Assembly (NCBI GenBank): GCA_963714995.1
Contig: CAVQQP010000012.1
Coordinates: 1 to 64,000, forward strand
DNA from: Prado023 sp963714995
GTDB lineage: Bacteria > Actinomycetota > Actinomycetes > S36-B12 > CAIYMF01
DNA length: 64,000 nt
Direction of reading: 5' to 3'
Shown: one piece after another, positions 8,268 through 17,136 of the stretch
Layout of the letters: each line of letters starts with the position of its first letter
Position numbering within the stretch: the first letter of the stretch is position 1
The notes under the pieces: generated by a model
What the model was told of the DNA's origin: nothing
Database searches by the model: none
What the model saw: only the letters and a program-made list of their open reading frames with translations
Made by a program: the position numbers and the translations under genes

Positions 8268-9920
8268 ATGACTGACGGGCCCCTGATCGTCCAGAGCGAC
8301 AAGACCCTCCTGCTGGAGGTCGACCACCCCGCCTCCGCAGAGGCGCGCCGCGACATCGCCGTCTTCGCCGAGCTGGAGCGTGCGCCGGAGCACATCCACA
8401 CCTACCGGATCACCCCCCTGGGGCTGTGGAACGCCCGCGCCGCCGGCCACGATGCCGAGGGCGTGGTCGACACGCTGATCCGCTACTCCCGGTTCCCCGT
8501 CCCGCACGCGCTGCTGGTCGATGTCGCCGAGACGATGGACCGCTACGGCCGGCTGCGCCTGCTCAAGCACCCGGTGCACGGGCTGGTGCTCGAGTCGACC
8601 GACCGGGCGGTGCTGACCGAGGTGCTGCGCAGCCGCAAGGTGATCCCGATGGTGGGGGCGCGGATCGATGACGACACGGTCGCCGTCCACCCCAGCGAGC
8701 GGGGGGCGATCAAGGCGGTGCTGCTGCGCCTGGGCTGGCCGGCCGAGGACCTCGCCGGGTACGTCGACGGCGAGGCGCACCCGATCGAGCTGCGCGAGGA
8801 CGGCTGGACGCTGCGCGACTACCAGCGCCAGGCGGCCGAGGGCTTCTGGCACGGTGGGTCCGGGGTCGTCGTGCTGCCGTGCGGTGCCGGCAAGACGCTC
8901 GTGGGCGCCGCCGCGATGGACCTGGCCAAGGCGACCACGTTGATCCTGGTGACCAACACGGTCTCGGCACGCCAGTGGCGCGACGAGCTGCTGCGGCGCA
9001 CGAACCTCACCGAGGACGAGATCGGCGAGTACTCCGGGGCGCGCAAGGAGGTCCGGCCGGTCACGATCGCCACGTACCAGGTGATGACCACCAAGCGGAA
9101 GGGCACCTACGCCCACCTCGACCTCTTCGACGCCCGCGACTGGGGCCTGATCATCTACGACGAGGTGCACCTGCTCCCGGCCCCGATCTTCCGGTTCACC
9201 GCCGACATCCAGGCCCGCCGTCGCCTGGGCCTGACCGCCACGCTCGTCCGCGAGGACGGTCGTGAGGGCGACGTCTTCTCCCTGATCGGGCCCAAGCGCT
9301 ATGACGTGCCCTGGCGCGAGATCGAGGCCCAGGGCTGGATCGCCCCGGCGGACTGCGTCGAGGTCCGGGTGACCCTGCCCGACGCCGAGCGGATGGCCTA
9401 CGCGATGGCCGAGCCGGACGAGCGCTACCGGATGGCGGCCACCGCGCGGGAGAAGCAGGGGATCGTCTCCACCCTCGTGGCGCGGCACCCCGACGACCAG
9501 GTGCTCGTGATCGGCCAGTACCTCGACCAGCTCCACGAGCTCGCCGAGCTGCTCGGCGTCCCGGTGATCACCGGCGAGATGCCCGTGAACGAGCGCCAGG
9601 AGCTGTTCGCGCTGTTCCGCTCCGGCGAGATCTCCACGCTCGTGGTCTCGAAGGTGGCCAACTTCAGCCTCGACCTGCCCGAGGCCTCGGTGGCGATCCA
9701 GGTCTCCGGCTCGTTCGGATCCCGCCAGGAGGAGGCCCAGCGCCTCGGGCGGATCCTGCGCCCCAAGGCCGACGGCCGCGGCGCACGCTTCTACACAGTC
9801 GTGACCCGCGACACGGTGGACGCCGACTTCGCCGCCCACCGCCAGCGATTCCTAGCCGAACAGGGCTACGCCTACCGAATAGTCGACGCCGACGACGTCC
9901 TGGGCGGAATGGCCGACTGA
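8268..9920 (+). CDS. XPB/ERCC3-type DNA repair helicase
   Basis: A 550-residue superfamily 2 helicase of the bacterial XPB family. It has an N-terminal damage-recognition-like region, Walker A PCGAGKTLVG (about residue 205), motif II YDEVHLLPA (about residue 298), motif III GLTATLVRED (with RED), and motifs V-VI ending in QRLGRILRPK. Bacterial XPBs are 3'-5' DNA translocases presumed to act in repair. ATG 8268 (MTDGPLIVQSDK) follows GAGAAT by 6 nt and GGGGGAGA by a few more, so either a leaderless or a Shine-Dalgarno start is possible. It converges on its usual companion gene. Confidence 0.92.
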   Translation: MTDGPLIVQSDKTLLLEVDHPASAEARRDIAVFAELERAPEHIHTYRITPLGLWNARAAGHDAEGVVDTLIRYSRFPVPHALLVDVAETMDRYGRLRLLKHPVHGLVLESTDRAVLTEVLRSRKVIPMVGARIDDDTVAVHPSERGAIKAVLLRLGWPAEDLAGYVDGEAHPIELREDGWTLRDYQRQAAEGFWHGGSGVVVLPCGAGKTLVGAAAMDLAKATTLILVTNTVSARQWRDELLRRTNLTEDEIGEYSGARKEVRPVTIATYQVMTTKRKGTYAHLDLFDARDWGLIIYDEVHLLPAPIFRFTADIQARRRLGLTATLVREDGREGDVFSLIGPKRYDVPWREIEAQGWIAPADCVEVRVTLPDAERMAYAMAEPDERYRMAATAREKQGIVSTLVARHPDDQVLVIGQYLDQLHELAELLGVPVITGEMPVNERQELFALFRSGEISTLVVSKVANFSLDLPEASVAIQVSGSFGSRQEEAQRLGRILRPKADGRGARFYTVVTRDTVDADFAAHRQRFLAEQGYAYRIVDADDVLGGMAD

Positions 9921-9951
9921 CCCCGCCCCCGCCCCGCCGCCCCACCCGAGG

Positions 9952-10033
9952 TTCGTCCAACTCTCGGGCGCTCCGGGCGGTTTCGTCCAAGTCTCGGGCC
10001 GCCGATCGGCCGGAGACTTGGATGAAACCGCGA
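9952..10033. repeat. Two-unit intergenic repeat with stem-loop
   Basis: Two related units, TTCGTCCAACTCTCGGG and TTTCGTCCAAGTCTCGGG, lie in tandem (from 9952 and 9981). The second also pairs with GAGACTTGGATGAAACCGC (10014-10032), one mismatch in 19, forming a hairpin between two convergent genes. The 9952-9974 block recurs exactly, inverted, at 61124-61146. The element may double as a bidirectional terminator. Confidence 0.75.
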
Positions 10034-10038
10034 TCTTG

Positions 10039-12349
10039 CTAGCTGGGCTGGACGCCCGTTATCCGGGCCAGGGCGAACGATTGGATCGCCTCCGTGCGCA
10101 GGTCCAGGGCGGTGAGGTAGCCGCCGGCCAGGCGCAGCGGCTCGACCCGGCGGTCACCGGCGACGCCTGTGGGGTCGGCGTAGCCGATCCACACCGGAGA
10201 GTCGGTGGCGATGGCTGAACGGAGGACGGCCATCACGTCCTGCTGGGCCATGGTGGGCACTGGATGCAGCCCGCGCTCGGCGTCCCGGGCCGGGGAGGCG
10301 CCCCGCGCAGCACTCGAGGGACTGGGGTTGCCGCGCGCCGTGTCGCGGGAGGGTGCGGCGCCCCGCTCCGCGGGATCCGCCCGGTCGTTGGCGCGGATCG
10401 CCCGCACGGCGGCGGCGGCCAGGGCAGGGGTGACCTGCGGGGTGCTCGCCGCCGACGCCGCGACACGGCCCCGAGCCCGTCGGGGCGGATCGGCGGTCGG
10501 CCCCCGTCCCGGCTCGGGCAGCAGGGAGTGCCCCAGCTGGCGCAGGCGCTCGAGCACGTGCTCGGGGGGCAGCTCGGAGCCCAGCACCGTGTCCGAGAGC
10601 CTGAAGAGCCCGAGTGCCGCTGCGCCGGGGTCGGCGAGGATGCCGGCGAGCACCACGGGGTCGTCGCAGCGCAGGACGGTCGCCGCCGACCCGATCCGCA
10701 GCACCGCGTGCCGGCGGGCCACGTCCTCGATGAGGTAGGCCAGGGCCTGCGGCACCGTCCCGCGCCGGGACAGCTCGCCGAGCAGCTCCCCGGCCGTCCG
10801 ACCACCGTCCAGGGCCCGCCGGATGCTGTCGGTGGAGAAGCGGTAGACGCTGGCGGCCCCGGTGGACTCCGCGTCCGCGACGGTGCGCATCAGGTCGGCC
10901 AGTGCCGGCGTGGGCAGGCCGGGCACGATCGCGGTGAGGTCGGCCTGCAGGATCAGCTGGTCGACCTGACCCGGCAGCGACTGCGCCAGGGCGGCGGCCA
11001 GGGAGCCGTCGTCGGCGAGCAGCGCGCGTCCTGCGCTCGTCAGCGTCCCGTCGACGACCACGCCGAGCGCGCGGCACTGGGCGAGGACCGCCCGGACCCG
11101 ATCGGACCGGGTGGCGTCGTGCCGGCGTGGCGCCCACCAGTCGATGGCGGCGGCGACCTCGTCGTCATCCCAGGCGCCCTCGGCTGAGGCCAGCACCCGA
11201 AGCACGTCGCGGCGCAGGTCGGGCAGGGTGGGCGCCGCGAGCTCGGGCGACATCGGGCGCTGGTCGGCGGTGGCCACCGCGCGGGGCATCCCGAACCACG
11301 CGACCAGCGAGGGCGGCGTGCTGCTCGTGGGGCGGCTGGGCCAGCCAGGCGTCGAACCCGGTTGTCGGCAGGATGCTCACCTGGTCGTGGGAGTCCGCAG
11401 CGACCAGGCCGGCTGCCGCGGCCACCTCGATCAGCAGCGCCGTGGCCTCCTCGGTGGCGCCGACGGCACGGGCGGTCCGGGTGAGGTCCCGGGCCGGGAT
11501 CCCGCCGGTGCGCAGGCGGGTCGGCGGGGCCGCAGCCCAGGCGCGTCCGAGGTCACCGGTGCGATGCAGGACGTCGAGGACCGCGCCGACCGCACCCGGG
11601 TCCACGCGCGCCGGGTCGGGCGCGGGGCGCCGGGGGGTGGGCGGGGCCAGGTCGATCACGGTGCGCGCCGGGTCCTCGGGACCGCGCTGGCGCAGGATCG
11701 CGACGACCTCGGCGGGCAGGACGACCCGATCCCCGCCGAGGGGCACGAGCAGGTGGTGTGCCAGGAGCCAGTCGACCGGGCTGCGTGTGGGGTCGGGCTC
11801 CCGGCGGGCACCGGCGACCGTCCCGATCACCGGTCCCGCGAGCAGCCGCTCGAGTGCTGCGCTGACCCCTGCGGGGGCGAAGGCCAGCAGCGCCCGAACG
11901 GACTCGGGATCCCGGGCGTACCCGGCCACGATCGGGTCCAGTCCCGCGATGCGCGGCCCGCGGTCGGCCGGGACCATGAGGTCGCGCGCAGGCCCGACGA
12001 GGTGCAGGGACCGGTCGGTGCCCCAGAGCAACGCCTCGACGCGCATCCGCCTGACTACGACGCGGACGCGGTCGACGGCGGCGCTGCCACCGGGCACGCC
12101 GCCGCCCAGCTCGGAGGCCAGAGCCGCCGGGCGGACGGGATCGGGCCCCATCGCAGCGGCCAGCACGACATGGAGCGCGAACTGGTCGTAGCCGCGCAGG
12201 CAGGCGGCCACGCTCGCCGGGGACCCCGCCCGCTGGGCGAGCGCGGTGATGTCCGCGGGGACCGGGTGCAGCAGGTCGGGGCGCGCAGCCACGAGGGCGG
12301 CGAGCTGCTCATCGGTCCGCGAGCGCAGGTCGTCGGCCAGGCTGCGCAT
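10039..12349 (-). CDS. XPB/Ssl2-like helicase-associated protein (frameshifted as read)
   Basis: A protein of about 769 residues of the family found beside XPB in actinobacteria (XPB/Ssl2 N-terminal-like domain, PF13625). The N-terminal part (RSLADDLRSRTDEQLAALV) runs from 12349; the C-terminal part contains the helicase-associated domain (DLTAIVPGLPTPAL, ADAESTGAASVYRFS) and a WYL-like end (EPLRLAGGYLTALDL). The two parts are in different frames. Removing one C near 11304-11305 joins ...EQHAALA to VAWFGMPRAV, the normal family sequence. The break is most likely an indel error. It probably works with XPB in DNA repair; it has no ATPase motifs of its own. Confidence 0.8.
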
Positions 12350-12359
12350 CGGTGCCGCC

Positions 12360-12605
12360 TCAGTCCACCGAGGCGCGGGCAGACTTCTGCGCGCGGGAGC
12401 GGCGCCGACCGTTGCGAGCCAGTCCCACGAGGATCATGAACAGGCCGACGCCGACCAGCATCGCCAGCCACCAGAAGGCGCTGGGCAGCTCGAGGTCCGT
12501 CACCAGGGGCAGCATGGCCACCAGGGTCAGGAGCATCCCGAGGGCGGTGACGATCACCCCGGCGCGGATCAGCCGATCACCGGGGCCGGCGCTGTGCTCA
12601 GGCAT
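12360..12605 (-). CDS. Small two-helix membrane protein
   Basis: An 81-residue protein (start MPEHSAGPGDRLIRAG) with two hydrophobic segments, AGVIVTALGMLLTLVAMLPL and FWWLAMLVGVGLFMILVGLA, and a basic C-terminal tail (RNGRRRSRAQKSAR) predicted to be cytoplasmic. Its ATG overlaps the stop of the cold-shock gene by 8 nt, which implies translational coupling. It ends 10 nt before the helicase-associated gene, so the three form one operon. I do not recognise a named family. Confidence 0.75.
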   Translation of the reverse strand: MPEHSAGPGDRLIRAGVIVTALGMLLTLVAMLPLVTDLELPSAFWWLAMLVGVGLFMILVGLARNGRRRSRAQKSARASVD

Positions 12606-12981
12606 CGAGGTCGTCGGCCACCGCGCGCAGCACGGCGGCGACCTTGGCGCCCTTGGCATCGGCGGGGTAGCGCCCCTTGCGCAGGTCGTTGCCCACGCCG
12701 TCGAGCAGGTTGATCAGCGTCTCGACGATGATCGCCATCTCCTCGGCCGGCTTGCGCTTGGCCTTGACCACCGACGCGGTGGGCTCCAGCACCTTCAGCG
12801 ACAGCGCGGTCTTGCCCTTCTTGCCGTCGACGACGCCGAACTCGACCCGGGTGCCGCCCTTGAGTGTGGTCACGCCGGCGGGCAGGGAGTTCCCGTGCAG
12901 GAACACGTCCTCGCCCTCGTCGGAGGTCAGGAAGCCGAAGCCCTTCTCCGCGTCGTACCACTTGACCTTGCCGGTGGGCAC
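12598..12981 (-). CDS. Cold-shock domain protein with long C-terminal extension
   Basis: 127 residues. The first about 65 form a cold-shock domain with RNP1 KGFGFLTS and RNP2 DVFLHGNSL, which binds single-stranded RNA or DNA. The other about 60 residues (AEEMAIIVETLINLLDGVGNDLRKGRYP...) are an actinobacteria-specific helical extension seen in CspB-like proteins of this neighbourhood. The start is GTG 12981 with CAGGAG 6 nt upstream. The gene is translationally coupled to the small membrane protein. Confidence 0.92.
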   Translation of the reverse strand: MPTGKVKWYDAEKGFGFLTSDEGEDVFLHGNSLPAGVTTLKGGTRVEFGVVDGKKGKTALSLKVLEPTASVVKAKRKPAEEMAIIVETLINLLDGVGNDLRKGRYPADAKGAKVAAVLRAVADDLDA

Positions 12982-13078
12982 TGTGAACTCCTGGGGGTGC
13001 GTGGGGACTGCAACGCTCCAGAGTAACCCGGGCGTCGGGTGCCGTCGGTCGCGTGAGGTGCCGCGAGGTGCCCGCGGG

Positions 13079-13547
13079 TCAGCGGGGGACGAGCTGGAAG
13101 AACCAGTAGCCGCGCGCCCCGTTGGGCTTGGCGGCGGCGATCACCTGCAGCGTGTAGCCGGCGCCCTGCGGTGGCGCACCTGATCTCGGGGAACGTGAAG
13201 CGGTGGTACGTGTCGGTCAGGCCGGTGGCCAGGGTCTGGCCCGCGATCTGCAGCGACCAGCCGCCCTCGGCCACGACGGGGTCGACCGAGACCCCGACGG
13301 TGTCCCCGGGGGAGACCTCGAGTGCGGTGATCCCCTGCCCGGACCCGGCCGTCGCCAGCACGTCCTCGGCGCACTCCCGCGGGGTGAGCCCGCCCACCTC
13401 CTCGGGCTGCCAGCAGAGCGCCTCCACATGCTCGCTCGACGTGCCGGACCACACTGTCACGCCCGGGTAGGGCTTCTCGCATCCCGCAAGGACCAGGGGG
13501 GACAGGGCGACCAGGGCGATCGCCAGGGATCGGCGCGGCGACTTCAT
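13079..13547 (-). CDS. DUF2771-like lipoprotein (frameshifted as read)
   Basis: A secreted lipoprotein of about 155 residues. The signal peptide SLAIALVALSPLVLAGC ends in a clear lipobox (LAGC). The middle part (EVSPGDTVGVSVDPVV, GWSLQIAGQTL) looks like an extracellular beta domain, and the end GYTLQVIAAAKPNGARGYWF lies in another frame. One extra base near 13185-13195 explains the break. The arrangement and motifs resemble the DUF2771 lipoproteins that neighbour DUF3027 in actinobacteria, but that match is from memory. TAGGCT 6 nt upstream of the ATG suggests a leaderless transcript. Confidence 0.65.
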
Positions 13548-13620
13548 GGGGGTAGCCTATCTGCGTGGTGGCCGCCTGCCCCACCCGGCCGGTGGCCGGG
13601 ACAGCGAACCGGGAAGTCCC

Positions 13621-14355
13621 ATGACCGAGACCATGACCAGCCGCTCCCGTCGGACGGCTCCGGTCGATGCCGTCTGCCGCGATGCGGTGGACGCGGCCCG
13701 CGCCGCGATCCTCGAGGTCGTCCCCGCGGATCACGTGGGCGAGCACCTCGGCGTGGTGGCCGAGGACGACCGCGTGGTCACCCACCGCTTCGTCTCCGCC
13801 GCCCCCGGGTACCGCGGGTGGCACTGGGCCGTCACGGTCGCGCGTGCCCCGCGGGCCCGCGTCGTCACCATCGACGAGATCGCGATGCTGCCCGGGACCG
13901 ATGCCCTCGTCGCTCCCGCGTGGGTGCCCTGGAGCCAGCGGGTCGAGCCCGGTGACCTCGGTGTCGGTGACGTGCTGCCCACCACGGATGACGACCCGCG
14001 CCTGTCCCCCGGGTGGTCGGGCCTGGATGACCTGGCAGCTGCCTCCGACGAGCCGGGCCTGCGTCCCACCGGGTGGGAGCTCGGGATCGGCCGGCGCCGG
14101 GTGCTCTCGCCCGAGGGCCGCGACGACGCCACGAGCCGCTGGCTCGCCGGCGACACCGGTCCGGGCACACCGATGGCCCGCTCGGCGCCCGGTTCGTGCA
14201 GCACCTGCGGGTTCCTGATGCCGATCGGCGGTCCCACGGGCTCCGCGTTCGGGGTGTGCGCCAACGGGATGTCCCCGGCCGACGGTCGCGTGGTCGCCCT
14301 GACCTATGGGTGCGGCGCCCATTCCGAGGCCGCCCCGGACCAGCCACGGTCCTGA
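13621..14355 (+). CDS. DUF3027 family protein
   Basis: A 244-residue soluble protein with typical DUF3027 features: VGEHLGVVAEDDRVVTHRF, GYRGWHWAVTVARAPR, and a C-terminal zinc-finger-like CSTCGFLMPIGG...CANGMSPADGRVV with further Cys and His. Function is unknown; the family is restricted to actinobacteria and usually lies near the cold-shock gene and serC, as here. ATG 13621 (MTETMTSRSRR) is preferred over the upstream GTG because a weak GGGAAG lies 5 nt before it. Confidence 0.88.
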   Translation: MTETMTSRSRRTAPVDAVCRDAVDAARAAILEVVPADHVGEHLGVVAEDDRVVTHRFVSAAPGYRGWHWAVTVARAPRARVVTIDEIAMLPGTDALVAPAWVPWSQRVEPGDLGVGDVLPTTDDDPRLSPGWSGLDDLAAASDEPGLRPTGWELGIGRRRVLSPEGRDDATSRWLAGDTGPGTPMARSAPGSCSTCGFLMPIGGPTGSAFGVCANGMSPADGRVVALTYGCGAHSEAAPDQPRS

Positions 14356-14358
14356 TCG

Positions 14359-14442
14359 ATGGACCCGCGGGCGCGCAGGTTCCTCACCCTGGCCGTGCTG
14401 CTGGGGCTCGTCGCGATCACCGCGGTGGCCGCACTTCGGTGA
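14359..14442 (+). CDS. Putative 27-residue single-helix membrane microprotein
   Basis: An ORF starting 3 nt after the DUF3027 stop. It encodes MDPRARRFL followed by the hydrophobic stretch TLAVLLGLVAITAVAAL and ends in R. The basic N-terminus followed by one membrane helix is a typical microprotein layout. Spacing suggests coupled translation with DUF3027. No homologue is recognised, so it could be chance. Confidence 0.35.
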   Translation: MDPRARRFLTLAVLLGLVAITAVAALR

Positions 14443-14478
14443 CTCGGCGCACCCGGGACCCGGGTTAGGGTTGTGGGT

Positions 14479-14793
14479 ATGTCCGCGCCCCAGCTGCCGC
14501 AGTTGGAGCCGGTGCGCGACGATGGGGTCCGGGCCATCCAGATCGGGCTCGGCCTGTGGGTCGTGGCCGGGGCGATCCTGCTCCTGGCCCGCGACGCGCT
14601 CGCCGACCGCGGGACGCAGTGGTGGCTGGCTGTCTGCGGCGCAGGCCTCCTGGTCGGCGTCGTGCAGCTGGTGATCTTCACCCGTCGCCGGGCGATGGTC
14701 CAGGCCCGTGAGCGTGCGGCGGCCGAGGGCGCAGGCCTGACCGGCGCGGGGCCGTCGGGGGCGGGGCCGACCGGCGCGGGGCCGACCGGTTGA
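14479..14793 (+). CDS. DUF2530 family small membrane protein
   Basis: 104 residues with two membrane helices (IGLGLWVVAGAILLLARDAL and WLAVCGAGLLVGVVQLVIF), the DUF2530 layout. The C-terminal tail is a low-complexity repeat of GAGPTG/GAGPSG encoded by tandem copies of ggcgcggggccgacc, which are prone to slippage. ATG 14479 lies 7 nt after TAGGGT (14466-14471), a leaderless promoter. Function unknown. Confidence 0.75.
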   Translation: MSAPQLPQLEPVRDDGVRAIQIGLGLWVVAGAILLLARDALADRGTQWWLAVCGAGLLVGVVQLVIFTRRRAMVQARERAAAEGAGLTGAGPSGAGPTGAGPTG

Positions 14794-14795
14794 GG

Positions 14796-15842
14796 ATGGG
14801 TCCTGTGCTCGGGCGCGTCCTGCTCGCATCGGGAGCCGTCGCCCTGGTCGGGGCCACGGCGCTCCCGGCCAGCGTGGCCCCCGTCGTGCGCGTGGCGGAG
14901 GCGTCCATGGCGCTTCCCTCCCTCTTCGGCTCGGGCGGCGAGCTGCTGTGCACGTTCAGGACCCGTGAACTCGGCGAGGTCAGTGGCATCGCGCTGTCGC
15001 GCCAGCACGAGGACACCCTCTGGATGACCAACGACTCCGGGGGCGGTCCCTCCCTGTACGCCGTGGACACCACCGACTGCGCGATCCGCGCGACCCTGAC
15101 CCTGCTCGACACGCCGGCCCGCGACCACGAGGCGCTGGCGATCGGACGCGATGCCCGGGGCAGGGACGTGATCTGGGTCGGCGACATCGGCGACAACCGC
15201 GACTCCTGGCCCTACGCCCGGATCCACAAGGTGGTCGAGCCAGCTCGGCTCGTCGACGCCGACGTGCCCGTGACGACCTACCGGTTCACCTACCCGGACG
15301 GCCCGGTCGACGCCGAGGCGCTGATGGCCGACCCGAAGCGCGAGCGGCTCTGGGTGATCAGCAAGGAGGACGGAGTGGGCGGGGTGTTCGCGCTGCCCAG
15401 CCCGATGAGCGACTCGCAGACGCCGATGGAGGCTGAGCAGGTCGGCACCGCGCGCTCGCAGGTGACCGATGCGGCGATGGCCCCAGGCGGCAAGCGCTTC
15501 GTGGTGCGCGACTACCTGTCCGCCGAGGTGTTCACCGGCAAGCCGCCCGGGCAGGCGGAGGCCCGGTTCGGCCTCCCCCTGCAGCCCCAGGGTGAGGCGA
15601 TCACCTGGACCGCCGACGGCAAGGGCCTGATCGTGGCGTCCGAGAGGTCCGGTGAGCTGCTCCGGGTGGACGTCCCGAGCACCGCGCTGGGTACCGACGG
15701 CGGGATCGCCGGTGCGCTGCCGCGCGTGGCCGGGTTCGACGTCTACCCGTACGCGCGGATCGCCGCCGCGGCGCTGGCAGCGGTGGGGGTGCTGGTCGTG
15801 CTGGCGAGGCGACGCCGTCGGGCCCGACGGCGTCGCCGCTGA
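14796..15842 (+). CDS. Secreted beta-propeller-like protein with C-terminal membrane anchor
   Basis: 348 residues. It has an N-terminal signal peptide (GRVLLASGAVALVGATALPASVA), an extracellular part of about 280 residues with repeated strand patterns such as ISGIALSRQHEDTLW-type segments, DHEALAIG, IWVGDIGDN and EAITWTADGKGLIVASE, and a C-terminal helix (AAAALAAVGVLVVLARR) followed by an Arg cluster. That is an exported protein held by a sorting-like tail. The repeats suggest a six-bladed propeller; no catalytic residues are identifiable. ATG 14796 is close behind the DUF2530 stop. Confidence 0.65.
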   Translation: MGPVLGRVLLASGAVALVGATALPASVAPVVRVAEASMALPSLFGSGGELLCTFRTRELGEVSGIALSRQHEDTLWMTNDSGGGPSLYAVDTTDCAIRATLTLLDTPARDHEALAIGRDARGRDVIWVGDIGDNRDSWPYARIHKVVEPARLVDADVPVTTYRFTYPDGPVDAEALMADPKRERLWVISKEDGVGGVFALPSPMSDSQTPMEAEQVGTARSQVTDAAMAPGGKRFVVRDYLSAEVFTGKPPGQAEARFGLPLQPQGEAITWTADGKGLIVASERSGELLRVDVPSTALGTDGGIAGALPRVAGFDVYPYARIAAAALAAVGVLVVLARRRRRARRRRR

Positions 15843-15847
15843 GCGCA

Positions 15848-15909
15848 GACTCTCCCCGAGTGCGCAGGATCTCCCAGACCTCGCGGAGATCCCGCCACGT
15901 TCGGGAGTC
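15848..15909. terminator. Bidirectional terminator between convergent genes
   Basis: GGATCTCC (15867-15874) pairs with GGAGATCC (15885-15892), and the outer GACTC (15848-15852) pairs with GAGTC (15905-15909). The structure lies exactly between the ends of the propeller-protein gene and serC. Confidence 0.6.
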
Positions 15910-15926
15910 GGTCAGGCCAGGGGCGG

Positions 15927-17063
15927 TCAGGCCAGGGCGGCCACGACGTGGTCGATCGAGTGCGTCAGGGCGGCCACGTCGGCCGGATCCACCGACGGGA
16001 ACATCGCCACGCGCAGCTGGTTGCGCCCGAGCTTGCGGTAGGGCTCGGTGTCGACGATCCCGTTGGCGCGCAGCGCCTTGGCCACGGCGGCCGCGTCGAT
16101 GGAGTCGTCGAAGTCGATCGTGCCCACCACGTTGCTGCGCAGCGACGGATCGCTGACGTAGGGGGTGGCGTACTCCGAGGCCTCGGCCCAGCCGTAGAGG
16201 GTGCCCGCCGACTCCGCCGTGCGCGCGGTCGTCCAGGCCATGCCGCCCTGGCTGTTGAACCAGTCGACCTGCTCGGCCATCATCAGGATGGTCGCCAGCG
16301 CGGGGGTGTTGTACGTCTGCTCGAGGCGCGAGTTGTCCAGGGCGATCTTCAGGTCCAGGAACGCCGGCACCCAGCGACCGGACGCGGCGATGGACTCGAT
16401 GCGCTCGACGGCAGCCGGGCTGAGCAGCGCGAACCACAGTCCGCCGTCGGAGGCGAAGCACTTCTGCGGGGCGAAGTAGTAGACGTCGAACTGGGTGGGG
16501 TCCACAGCCAGGCCGCCGGCCGCCGAGGTGGCGTCGAAGGCCATGAGCGCACCCGCGTCGGCGCCGGCCACCCGGGTGGGGGTGATCGCGACGCCCGTCG
16601 AGGTCTCGTTGTGCGGGGTGCCGTACAGGTCGATCCCGGCCTCGGCAGCGAACACCGGGGCGCTGCCCGGATCCGAGGTGATGACCGTCGGGGCGCCCAG
16701 GTGCGGGGCGGTCTTGGCGGCCTTGGCGAACTTCGATCCGAACTCGCCGAACGTGAGGAACTGCGCGCGGTCCTGGATGAGGCCGAACGTGGCGGCGTCC
16801 CAGAACGCGGTCGATCCGCCGTTGCCCAGGATCACCTCGTACCCGTCGGGCAGGGCGAACAGCTCCGCGAGGCCGGAGCGGACCCGCCCGACCTGGGACT
16901 TCACCGTCTTCTGCCGGTGCGACGTGCCCAGGATCGTGGTGGCCGCCCCACGCAGGGCGTCCACCTGCTCCACGCGCACCTTGGACGGGCCGCAGCCGAA
17001 GCGGCCGTCCGCGGGGAGCAGGTCGGCGGGGATGGTGATGGTGGTCGGGTCGGTGGGGGTCAC
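15927..17063 (-). CDS. serC: Phosphoserine transaminase
   Basis: A 378-residue class V aminotransferase that converts 3-phosphohydroxypyruvate and glutamate to phosphoserine in serine synthesis. The N-terminal RFGCGPSKVR, SHRQKTVKSQVGRVR and the PLP lysine in FAPQKCFASDGGLWF match the actinobacterial SerC type. The start is GTG 17063 with GAAGGAA upstream. The frame is intact. It sits next to citrate synthase as in mycobacteria. Confidence 0.95.
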   Translation of the reverse strand: MTPTDPTTITIPADLLPADGRFGCGPSKVRVEQVDALRGAATTILGTSHRQKTVKSQVGRVRSGLAELFALPDGYEVILGNGGSTAFWDAATFGLIQDRAQFLTFGEFGSKFAKAAKTAPHLGAPTVITSDPGSAPVFAAEAGIDLYGTPHNETSTGVAITPTRVAGADAGALMAFDATSAAGGLAVDPTQFDVYYFAPQKCFASDGGLWFALLSPAAVERIESIAASGRWVPAFLDLKIALDNSRLEQTYNTPALATILMMAEQVDWFNSQGGMAWTTARTAESAGTLYGWAEASEYATPYVSDPSLRSNVVGTIDFDDSIDAAAVAKALRANGIVDTEPYRKLGRNQLRVAMFPSVDPADVAALTHSIDHVVAALA

Positions 17064-17136
17064 CTGGGTGTTCCTTCGGGTCGGTCGGGCGGACGGGCGG
17101 TGCGTAGCTCGGGGGGCAGATCAGGCTGCCGGGGGA

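Noticed and set aside
8082..9839. Long minus-strand ORF opposite XPB
   Set aside because: Mirror frame of a conserved helicase; low-complexity Asp/His/Gly-rich translation.
11165..11289. Two separate overlapping genes for the XPB-associated protein
   Set aside because: The two frames join seamlessly into the known family sequence after one base change, so one frameshifted gene is simpler.
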